The translations under genes and the position numbers were made by a program. From SCUN01 sp964355365 (GTDB lineage: Bacteria; Acidobacteriota; Vicinamibacteria; Vicinamibacterales; SCN-69-37), in NCBI GenBank assembly GCA_964355365.1, contig CAYHEX010000018.1:1-27761 (forward strand): DNA of 27,761 nucleotides, given 5' to 3'. The notes beneath the pieces were generated by a model. It was given only the letters and a program-made list of their open reading frames with translations, did not search any database and had not been told where the DNA came from. Shown here piece after piece: positions 21,014 through 27,761 of this stretch. The first letter of the stretch is position 1; each line of letters starts with the position of its first letter.

Positions 21014-23644
21014 ATGCGGACTCTTCGCACGGCGGCCGCGATCTTCATCCTCAGTATCTCCGGGCTGCTCGCGCAGACGCCGGAGCCGCCCGCCTACAAA
21101 AACGCCGCGCTGCCCGTTGCGGATCGCGTGAAGGACCTCATCGGTCGAATGACGATCGAGGACAAGTTCTGGCAGCTCTACATGATTCCCGGCGACCTCG
21201 ACGACAGCACCACCGACTACTCGCACGGCGTATTCGGACTGCAGATCTCCGGAACAGACGCGCGGCAACACGCGGCGCGCATCAACGAGATTCAGAAGTA
21301 CTTCGTCGAGAAGACCCGGCTCGGCATTCCGATCATCCCGTTCGAAGAGGCCCTGCACGGCCTAAAGGCACCCGGCGCCACGATGTTTCCGCAGGCGATC
21401 GCGTTGGCCGCCACGTGGGACACCGCGATGATGCGGCACGTGGCCGACGCGGCCGCTGCCGAAGCACGCAGCCGCGGCATCCGCGACGCGCTCTCCCCCG
21501 TCGTCAACATCGCGGACGATGTGCGGTGGGGACGAGTGGAGGAAACGTACGGCGAGGATCCGGTGCTGGCCTCGGCGATGGCGCGCGCGTTCGTCGGCGG
21601 CTTCCAGTTCAACGGCGTGATCGCCACGCCGAAGCACTTTGTGGCCAACGTGGGTGAGGGCGGGCGCGACAGCTACCCGGTATTTCACAGCGAACGTCTC
21701 CTGATGGAGCGCTACTTTCCGCCGTTCCAGGCCGCGCTCATGGCGGGCGCCGGCTCGATCATGACCGCGTACAACTCCGTGGACGGCGCGCCAGCCACCC
21801 AAAATCCGCGACTGCTCAACGAGATTCTGAAGCGCGACTGGGTCTTCGGCGGATTCGTCATCTCCGATGCGGCGGCCACCGGCGGGCCGACGGTGCTGCA
21901 GATGACCGAGCCGAATACACCTGCGGCCGCAGCGCACGCATTGAAGTCGGGACTCGATGTGATCTTCCAGAGTTCGTGGGCGCAGTACCGTCCGTATTTC
22001 GCTGCGTTCCAACAAGGCTTGATTCCGGACGACGTGATCAACGCCGCCGTGTGGCGCGTGCTGCGCGCGAAGTTCGAGTTGGGACTGTTCGAGCAGCCGT
22101 ACGTGGATGTCGACGCGGCCGCCGCGATCAACGGTCGCGCGGAGCACGCCGCTCTGGCCCGCGCGTCGGCGCGCGCGTCGATCGTGCTGCTGAGGAACGA
22201 CCGCAACCGCCTGCCGCTGTCGAAGTCGATGGCGTCGCTCGCCGTGATCGGGACCGACGCGACCGAAGCGCGACTGGGCGGCTACAGCGGACCCGGCAAC
22301 AACGTGGTGCCGATCCTGGACGGCATCCGGCTCGCGGTGAGCCGATCGGCGACGGTGCGCTTCGCGCCGGGCCCGGGACGCGTCGTTGAAGACGTCGTGG
22401 CGATTCCGGCGGATCGTTTCTCGACCACGCAAAACGGCCAGACGGTGCCCGGCCTGACAGGACAGTACTTCGACAACAACAAGCTCGGCGGCAGCCCGAA
22501 ACTCACGCGCGTCGACGCCCGCGCGGATTTCCGCTGGACGCTGAACGCGCCCGGTCGCGGCATTCCGTTCGACTGGTACTCCGCGCGATGGACGGGCACG
22601 CTGACCGCGCCGCCCGAGGGCGTGCGACAGCTCGCGATCGCCGGCAACGATGGCTATCGGCTCTGGATCGACGGCGACCTCGTCATCGACAACTGGGTCA
22701 AGAAGTCGTACGGCACACGGAGCGCGCGCATCGATCTGGCTCCGGGGTCATCGCATGATCTGAAGCTCGAGTACTTCGAGAGCACGGGCAACGCGCGGCT
22801 CACGCTGATGTGGGATGCCGGCGCCGTCAACAGCCGAACCGCTGCACGCCGGAGGATCGACGACGCCGTGACGCTGGCGCGTGCCAGCGACGCCGCGGTG
22901 ATCGTGGCCGGCCTCGAAGAGGGCGAGTTCCGAGATCGCGCGTTCATCACGCTGCCGGGGCTGCAGGAAGACCTGATCGCCGCTGTGGCCGCCACCGGAA
23001 AGCCCGTTATCGTCGTGCTGGTCGGCGGCAGCGCGATCGGCATGTCGCGGTGGATCGACGAGGTCGATGCGGTGGTCGACGTGTGGTATCCGGGCGAGCA
23101 GGGCGGCCACGCGGTCGCCGACGTGCTGTTTGGCGATTACAACCCCGCCGGGCGGCTGCCGGTGACGTTCGCGATGAGCGAGGGCCAGTTACCGCTGAGC
23201 TACAACCACACGCCCACCGGCCGCGGCGACGACTACCTCGACCTCACGGGCATGCCGCTGTTTCCGTTCGGCTACGGACTCAGTTACACCACATTCGAGT
23301 ACTCGGATCTGAAGATCGCCGACAGCACGATCGCGCCGGACCGATCGACGCGCGTGACGTGCACCGTGAAGAACACGGGCACGCGCACGGGCGATGAAGT
23401 GGTGCAGCTGTACGTCCGCGACGTGCTCGCGTCACTCGGCCAGCCGGTAATCGCGCTCAAGGGGTTCGAGCGTATCCAGCTCGCGCCCGGCGAATCACGC
23501 GAGGTGTCGTTCGTGCTCGGGCCGGATCAACTGAAGATGCTCGACGCGAAGCTGCGGTGGGTCGTCGAGCCCGGCGACTTCCGCATCATGATCGGCGCGT
23601 CGTCGAAGGACATCCGGCTGCGGGGAATCCTGACGGTGAAGTAG
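21014..23644 (+). CDS. Glycoside hydrolase family 3 with PA14 insert
   Basis: An 876-residue exported enzyme (signal peptide residues 1-20, ending LLAQ). The N-terminal barrel has LGIPIIPFEEALHGL, GRVEETYGEDP, TPKHFVAN and FVISDAAATG, with Asp285 as the expected nucleophile. The second domain carries SIVLLRNDRNRLPL. Residues about 477-600 are a PA14 module (LTGQYFDNNKLGG, GNDGYRLWIDGDLVIDNW) inserted as in many beta-glucosidases. EEGEFRDRAFITLPGLQEDL (about 634-653) is the region that supplies the acid/base Glu. A fibronectin-III-like C-terminus follows (VKNTGTRTGDEVVQLYV). The likely reaction is release of terminal beta-linked sugars such as glucose or xylose; the substrate is not readable. 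Its stop lies 5 bp from the stop of the convergent gene at 23650. Confidence 0.93.
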   Translation: MRTLRTAAAIFILSISGLLAQTPEPPAYKNAALPVADRVKDLIGRMTIEDKFWQLYMIPGDLDDSTTDYSHGVFGLQISGTDARQHAARINEIQKYFVEKTRLGIPIIPFEEALHGLKAPGATMFPQAIALAATWDTAMMRHVADAAAAEARSRGIRDALSPVVNIADDVRWGRVEETYGEDPVLASAMARAFVGGFQFNGVIATPKHFVANVGEGGRDSYPVFHSERLLMERYFPPFQAALMAGAGSIMTAYNSVDGAPATQNPRLLNEILKRDWVFGGFVISDAAATGGPTVLQMTEPNTPAAAAHALKSGLDVIFQSSWAQYRPYFAAFQQGLIPDDVINAAVWRVLRAKFELGLFEQPYVDVDAAAAINGRAEHAALARASARASIVLLRNDRNRLPLSKSMASLAVIGTDATEARLGGYSGPGNNVVPILDGIRLAVSRSATVRFAPGPGRVVEDVVAIPADRFSTTQNGQTVPGLTGQYFDNNKLGGSPKLTRVDARADFRWTLNAPGRGIPFDWYSARWTGTLTAPPEGVRQLAIAGNDGYRLWIDGDLVIDNWVKKSYGTRSARIDLAPGSSHDLKLEYFESTGNARLTLMWDAGAVNSRTAARRRIDDAVTLARASDAAVIVAGLEEGEFRDRAFITLPGLQEDLIAAVAATGKPVIVVLVGGSAIGMSRWIDEVDAVVDVWYPGEQGGHAVADVLFGDYNPAGRLPVTFAMSEGQLPLSYNHTPTGRGDDYLDLTGMPLFPFGYGLSYTTFEYSDLKIADSTIAPDRSTRVTCTVKNTGTRTGDEVVQLYVRDVLASLGQPVIALKGFERIQLAPGESREVSFVLGPDQLKMLDAKLRWVVEPGDFRIMIGASSKDIRLRGILTVK

Positions 23645-23649
23645 GGTGA

Positions 23650-24090
23650 CTACCGCGCCACGTTCGCCAGATCGAGCGTGACTGAGACGACTTTGCCCTG
23701 TTCAATGTCGGCGCGAAGCCACGGCTCGAGCGGAAACGGGCCATCAGCGATGGCGCCCTTCCCGCCAACGATGGCACGCAGGGCGGCCACATCGATGTTC
23801 GTGGACACCTTCATCGTCGGATGTGATTTCGGGCAGACGGTCGCCGCGCGCTTGGCGAATGCGGGGAGCGTCACGCTCAACGGCTCCTTCGCCTTTCGGC
23901 TGATCTCCAGCGTGTAGATGTCCACCATCTTCTGGGGAGTGTCGCAATCAGCGCCGGCGAATGTCGTCGCGCGTCCCAGTTGATCGAGGACTTTCGAAGC
24001 GCGGCTCGCCCCAAACCCGCAGGCCACACCACCACACAGCGCCAGCACCGCGGTCGCACAGCGTGCCTTGAACCATCGTTCTGATCTCAT
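23650..24090 (-). CDS. Exported hypothetical protein, partner of the propeller gene
   Basis: A 146-residue protein of no family I recognise. The N-terminus is basic and then hydrophobic (WFKARCATAVLALCGGVACG), so it is probably exported; no Cys there fits a good lipobox. The mature part holds two further Cys (GADCDTPQK and ATVCPKSHP) that could pair. Three ATGs stand in tandem (24096, 24093, 24090); AAGGA on the minus strand is best spaced for the last. Its start is only 12 bp after the stop of the propeller gene, so the two are translated from one message. Confidence 0.75.
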   Translation of the reverse strand: MRSERWFKARCATAVLALCGGVACGFGASRASKVLDQLGRATTFAGADCDTPQKMVDIYTLEISRKAKEPLSVTLPAFAKRAATVCPKSHPTMKVSTNIDVAALRAIVGGKGAIADGPFPLEPWLRADIEQGKVVSVTLDLANVAR

Positions 24091-24102
24091 CATCATGTCC
24101 TT

Positions 24103-25098
24103 CTATCGCGTCGCTTCGACACGCTTCGGATCGAGCCGCCACACGGTCTTGGCGTCTGCGGCGATCCACACGGAGCCCTCGGCGATGAAGACAAGGCCGC
24201 CGCCGGCGCCGGTGAAGATCTGCGCAACCTGATTCGTGCGCGGGTCGATGCGGACCAGCGGCACCCCGGGCGCGCTGACCCAGACCGAGCCTTCGCCCAC
24301 GGCGATCTGCCCTGCCGTCATCGATATGCCGAGCTTCACCGTCTCGGTCACCTTGTTGGTCTTGGGATCCACGCGCGATACCGTGGCGTCCCCCGCGTTG
24401 AGCGTCCAGACGGACCCTTCGCCGAACGCCACGGCGACGGGTGATTTGCCCACCTTGATCCACTCCGCAATCAGATTGGTGTGCGACTCGACGCGTGCCA
24501 GTTGATTCGTGGTCGCGTTGGTGATCCACACCGCGTCCGATCCAGACGCGATGCTGCTCGCGCCGGCGCCGGTGTAGACCTCGGCCACGACTGCGCCAGA
24601 GACCGGGTCGATCCGCGCGAGTGTGCCTTTCTCGTCGGTGATCGCCCACACGCTGCCGACGCCGGTGAACATCGGCCCCTTTGCCGAGGCAATTCCCTTG
24701 GAGATCGTCGCCGTGGATGCGTTCGTCTTCGGGTCAACGCGCGCGATGCCGGCCGTGCCACAGAGGGGCACCCACATCGCCCCGAAGCCGAACGTCATGC
24801 CGGGGCACGCCGGCTTGGCGAGTGCGATCGTCTGCGTGGTCTTGTTGGTCTTGGGGTCGACGCGGATCAGGGTGCCGGCCTCTTTGAGCGAGACCCAGAG
24901 GCTGCCGTCGCCGCTACCCAACCCGATCGTTCCACCAAACGCGAACGTGGCGTCGGGTTTCAGCCGTTCCATCGCCGTGCGCACTGCGGGCGCGGGCTTG
25001 TCCTTTGGCGCGGCCTCCTTGGACGACTCCTGCCCCATCCAGGGCAGCGAGATCAGGGTCGCAAGCGCCAACATTGCGGGTTTACCGGACACGAACAT
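24103..25098 (-). CDS. Seven-bladed propeller protein, Vgb/YncE-like, exported
   Basis: About 331 residues. A hydrophobic start (residues about 8-22) suggests export. The rest is seven repeats of about 40 residues with consensus GxGSVWV, a short turn, then RVDPKTN; examples are GVGSVWAITDEKGTLARIDP, GEGSVWTLNAGDATVSRVDP and GEGSVWVSAPGVPLVRIDP. Seven blades are expected for the virginiamycin-B-lyase and YncE/YVTN propellers. No lyase activity is claimed. Two Cys occur in the first and second blades (KPACPG, PLCGTAG). Start choice: ATG 25107 overlaps the TATTAT box at 25106-25111, so ATG 25098, 7 nt beyond the box, is preferred. First gene of a two-gene minus-strand operon, divergent from the PSD1 gene. 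Confidence 0.85.
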   Translation of the reverse strand: MFVSGKPAMLALATLISLPWMGQESSKEAAPKDKPAPAVRTAMERLKPDATFAFGGTIGLGSGDGSLWVSLKEAGTLIRVDPKTNKTTQTIALAKPACPGMTFGFGAMWVPLCGTAGIARVDPKTNASTATISKGIASAKGPMFTGVGSVWAITDEKGTLARIDPVSGAVVAEVYTGAGASSIASGSDAVWITNATTNQLARVESHTNLIAEWIKVGKSPVAVAFGEGSVWTLNAGDATVSRVDPKTNKVTETVKLGISMTAGQIAVGEGSVWVSAPGVPLVRIDPRTNQVAQIFTGAGGGLVFIAEGSVWIAADAKTVWRLDPKRVEATR

Positions 25099-25105
25099 GG
25101 CCGTC

Positions 25106-25112
25106 ATAATAC
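25106..25112. promoter_or_regulatory. Overlapping divergent -10 boxes (TATTAT / TAATAC)
   Basis: Minus-strand TATTAT (25106-25111) lies 7 nt before ATG 25098. Plus-strand TAATAC (25107-25112) lies 12 nt before GTG 25125. The two boxes occupy the same seven bases, so RNA polymerase could not serve both genes at once. No firm -35 boxes are seen. Confidence 0.4.
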
Positions 25113-25124
25113 CGGCTCAACTCC

Positions 25125-27761
25125 GTGAACCCTACACTTTCACCCTCGTCCTCCTGGACCCGCTGGTCGTCTGCCGCGCTCGCGGTCACGCTGCTCGTCT
25201 CGATTGCCGTGCGACAGACCCGCGTTCACGCGCAGGCTCCGGGCACGGGCGCGGCGTCGGCCGAGTTCTTCGAAGCGCGCGTGCGGCCTCTGCTGGTGGC
25301 GCAGTGCTATGAATGCCACGCCGACAAGGCCAACGGCGGACTGCGCGTGGATTCGCGACAGGCGCTGCTGACGGGCGGCGAGTCGGGCCCGGCCATCGTG
25401 CCGGGCGACCCGGATCAGAGCCTCCTGATTCAGGCGGTGAAGCGCCTGCCCAACGCCCCGCAGATGCCGAGCAAACGGCCGAAGCTCCGCGACGAAGACA
25501 TCGCCGCGCTGGTCGACTGGGTGAAGGCCGGCGCTCCATGGCCCGCGAGCGCGTCCACTCCTGCGCCGACCGCCGCTGCGGCGAAGCCGGCAGGCTTCAC
25601 GCCCGAGCAACGCGCCTATTGGGCGTTTCAACCGTTGACCTCGCCTACGGTGCCGGCGGTGAAAGACACCTCGTGGGCGAAGACCGGCATCGATCGCTTC
25701 GTGCTGGCGCGTCTCGAGAAGGACGGCCTCCGTCCTGTTGCCGCGGCCGACAAGCTGACGTTGATCCGCCGCGCCAGCCTGGACCTCACCGGCCTGCCGC
25801 CAACACCTGAAGACGTCTCGGCGTTTCTCGCGGACGGTTCGCCACAGGCGTTCGCGAAGGTCGTCGATCGTCTGCTGGCATCGCCGCGCTACGGCGAAAC
25901 CTGGGGTCGCGCGTGGCTCGACGTCGCGCGCTACGGTGAAGACGACTATCGCAGCCTCGACCCCAAGGGCCGCGGCCTCAACCCGTACGAGAACGCCTAT
26001 CTCTATCGCGACTGGGTCATCAAGGCGTTCAACGACGATCTGCCGTACGACCAGTTCGTCAAGGCGCAACTGGCGGCGGATCTGATGAACGACGGCCAGC
26101 GGGTGCGCAACCTGCCGGCACTCGGCTTTCTCGGCCTCGGCCCGTGGTACTACGACAACGGCGCGGTCGAAATCACGCGCGCCGACGAGCGTCACGATCG
26201 CGTCGACGCGGTGAGCCGCGGCCTCCTCGGCATCACCGTGGGCTGCGCGCGCTGCCACGATCACAAGTACGATCCGATTCCGACCCGCGACTACTACGCG
26301 TTGGCCGGCGTGTTTCTGAACACGCGCTATCACGAGTATCCGCTGGCGCCGAAGTCCGTGGTGGACGAGTACAAGGCCGCCGAGAAGAAGATCGAGAAGA
26401 AGGAAGACCTGCTCGGCGAGTTCCTCGGGAAAGAATCGGAGCAACTGGCCGGCACGCTGGTGTTTCAGGCGGCGAAGTACATGCAAGCCGCGTGGAAAGT
26501 GACCGGCGAGTCGAAAACGCCGAAACAGAAAGTGATCGACAAGGACGAGCTCGACTACGAGTTGTTCGACCGCTGGCTGCGCTTCCTCGCCAAGCCGCCG
26601 AAGGACTACCAGAACGTCGCCGCATGGCAGGCCATGATCAAGTCCGGCGGCACCGCCGCGCAGGCGAAGACCCTCAGCGAAGCGTTCCAGGAAGAACTCG
26701 TCGACGTGATGCTGGCCAAGAAACTGGTCGACGAAGAAAACGACATCATCCGCGCCAAGGCACTGCCGGGCACGAAGAAGAAAGAGCGCGCGAATCTCCC
26801 GAACGAGTTCATCACCAACGATGACTTCTGCCCGGGCTGCGGCCTCGAGCTGAAGAGCATGCCGATCGAGAAAACAAAGCTCTACACCGACGTCTTCCAG
26901 CGCGACCTCGAGGTTGTGTCGGATCCAGCGCTCGCGCAGCCGGGCCTGCTCGCCTTCAGTGGTTGGGGTCTCGAACGCCAGCTCGGTCCGGATCGTCGCG
27001 CGATGCTCAAAGCGCTCGAGGCGGATATCGAGGCGATGACCAAGGCGCTGCCGCCCAAGTACCCGTACGTGCACGGCGTCGAGGATGTCGAGAAACCCGG
27101 CGAGCTGAAGGTCAGCCTCCGCGGCAGCCAATACCGTTTCGGCGACGATGCGCCCCGGGGGTTCCCGACGATCCTGACGAAGGAACCGCTGAAGTTCACC
27201 ACAGGCAGCGGCCGACTCGCACTCGCCGACACCATCGTGACGACTCCGCTCGCGATCCGCGTGATCGTGAACCGCATCTGGAAAGGTCACCTCGGCACCG
27301 GCATCGTCGACACGCCGAGCAATTTCGGCAGGAACGGCGATCGGCCGTCACATCCGGAACTGCTCGACCACCTCGCGCAGTACTTCCTTGATCACAAGAT
27401 GTCGATCAAGGCGCTGACACGCGAGATCATGCTGAGCCGCGTGTACCAACTCAGCACGACCGAGTCGGCGGCGAATGCCGAGAAGGACGGCGGCAACCGA
27501 CTCTACTGGCGAGCCAACGTGCATCGGCTCACCGCGGAGCAGATTCGCGACTCGGTCCTGTTCGTGTCCGGCGCGCTCGATACGAAGATGGGCGGCCCGT
27601 CGATCGCGCTGACGCCGCTCGCGAAGCGGCGCACCGTGTACGGCAAGGTCAGCCGCTACAAGCTCGACGAGTTTCTGCAACTGTTCGACTATCCGAGCCC
27701 CAGTCAGTCGGCCGAGAAGCGCTTCTCCACGAATGTGCCGCTGCAACGGCTGTTCTTCATG
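25125..27761 (+). CDS. PSD1-type haem protein, cytochrome C + DUF1549 + DUF1553 (partial)
   Basis: 879 codons open to the right edge, starting at GTG 25125; no ATG lies upstream in frame. A hydrophobic signal or anchor spans residues about 15-37. The Planctomycete-type cytochrome C domain has CYECH (residues 61-65) as haem site, followed by LRVDSRQALLTGGESGPAIV and PKLRDEDIAALVDWVKAGAP. DUF1549 spans about 184-400 (IDRFVLARLEKDGL, RRASLDLTGLPPTPEDV) and includes a second CxxCH, CARCH at 374-378. A long Lys/Glu-rich stretch and a CPGC pair at 569-572 follow. DUF1553 begins near residue 690 (TPLAIRVIVNRIWKGHLGTG) and is cut off. The family is abundant in Planctomycetota and Verrucomicrobiota and often linked with polysaccharide breakdown; its reaction is unknown. 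Confidence 0.92.
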   Translation, partial: MNPTLSPSSSWTRWSSAALAVTLLVSIAVRQTRVHAQAPGTGAASAEFFEARVRPLLVAQCYECHADKANGGLRVDSRQALLTGGESGPAIVPGDPDQSLLIQAVKRLPNAPQMPSKRPKLRDEDIAALVDWVKAGAPWPASASTPAPTAAAAKPAGFTPEQRAYWAFQPLTSPTVPAVKDTSWAKTGIDRFVLARLEKDGLRPVAAADKLTLIRRASLDLTGLPPTPEDVSAFLADGSPQAFAKVVDRLLASPRYGETWGRAWLDVARYGEDDYRSLDPKGRGLNPYENAYLYRDWVIKAFNDDLPYDQFVKAQLAADLMNDGQRVRNLPALGFLGLGPWYYDNGAVEITRADERHDRVDAVSRGLLGITVGCARCHDHKYDPIPTRDYYALAGVFLNTRYHEYPLAPKSVVDEYKAAEKKIEKKEDLLGEFLGKESEQLAGTLVFQAAKYMQAAWKVTGESKTPKQKVIDKDELDYELFDRWLRFLAKPPKDYQNVAAWQAMIKSGGTAAQAKTLSEAFQEELVDVMLAKKLVDEENDIIRAKALPGTKKKERANLPNEFITNDDFCPGCGLELKSMPIEKTKLYTDVFQRDLEVVSDPALAQPGLLAFSGWGLERQLGPDRRAMLKALEADIEAMTKALPPKYPYVHGVEDVEKPGELKVSLRGSQYRFGDDAPRGFPTILTKEPLKFTTGSGRLALADTIVTTPLAIRVIVNRIWKGHLGTGIVDTPSNFGRNGDRPSHPELLDHLAQYFLDHKMSIKALTREIMLSRVYQLSTTESAANAEKDGGNRLYWRANVHRLTAEQIRDSVLFVSGALDTKMGGPSIALTPLAKRRTVYGKVSRYKLDEFLQLFDYPSPSQSAEKRFSTNVPLQRLFFM

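Noticed and set aside
19834..21048. 404-codon minus-strand open frame opposite the GT87-like gene
   Set aside because: The product is His/Gln/Arg-rich low complexity; the plus strand encodes regular membrane helices and the DYPPLAF motif.
25140..27290. 716-codon minus-strand open frame opposite the PSD1 gene
   Set aside because: It is antisense to a protein with clear cytochrome, DUF1549 and DUF1553 motifs; its product is Arg/Val/His-rich with no recognisable domain, as expected from high-GC third positions.

Overview
The window is GC-rich, densely coded DNA that looks like a chromosome of an Acidobacteriota bacterium, most likely class Vicinamibacteria. The reasons are four secreted proteins of the VWFA-related acidobacterial family (TIGR03436 type), an Oar-like TonB-dependent receptor with an N-terminal carboxypeptidase-regulatory-like domain, phosphatase/sulfatase-fold proteins fused to TPRs, and a PSD1-type cytochrome protein. 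The taxonomic call is inference from gene content; no rRNA or tRNA is present. I see no transposase, integrase, CRISPR array or phage gene.

Layout from left to right: (1) 1-924, start of a TonB-dependent receptor gene on the minus strand, preceded by two GTGAA-N4-TTCAC palindromes. (2) 1039-3231, a membrane glycosyltransferase (GT39/ArnT-like) with a C-terminal TPR tail. (3) 3436-15700, a block of four VWFA-related exported proteins (3436-4371 +, 4428-6593 +, 9148-11187 -, 11252-13534 -) interleaved with two membrane-anchored sulfatase-fold/TPR proteins (6922-9114 +, 13616-15700 +). Both of the latter have Thr where true sulfatases have the formylglycine Cys/Ser. (4) 16073-18565, an M28 metallopeptidase and a TlpA-like thioredoxin in one operon. 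(5) A Tat-type dienelactone hydrolase (18800-19693 -), a GT87-like membrane mannosyltransferase (19741-20988 +) and a GH3 glycosidase with PA14 insert (21014-23644 +). (6) A minus-strand pair, a seven-bladed propeller protein (24103-25098) and a small exported hypothetical (23650-24090), divergent from a PSD1-type haem protein that runs off the right edge (25125-27761).

Nearly all products are exported or membrane proteins, consistent with an envelope and polymer-degradation region. The VWFA and sulfatase-fold/TPR genes occur as two neighbouring paralogous sets, which suggests a duplicated functional module of unknown role.

The most unusual content is intergenic. Four related repeats (A 3236-3386, B 6608-6876, C 15699-16034, D 18573-18784) share CCATGG-rich ends. 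B, C and D contain a cloverleaf-like core: an 11-bp outer stem, two GC-rich side hairpins and a central 35-bp hairpin. The central stems differ between copies at six positions, and both arms change together so that pairing is kept. Further intergenic repeats are two octamer arrays, a decamer array and two small CTTCAG-centred palindromes. Several genes have a TANNNT box 6-9 nt before the ATG and no ribosome binding site, which predicts leaderless mRNAs.
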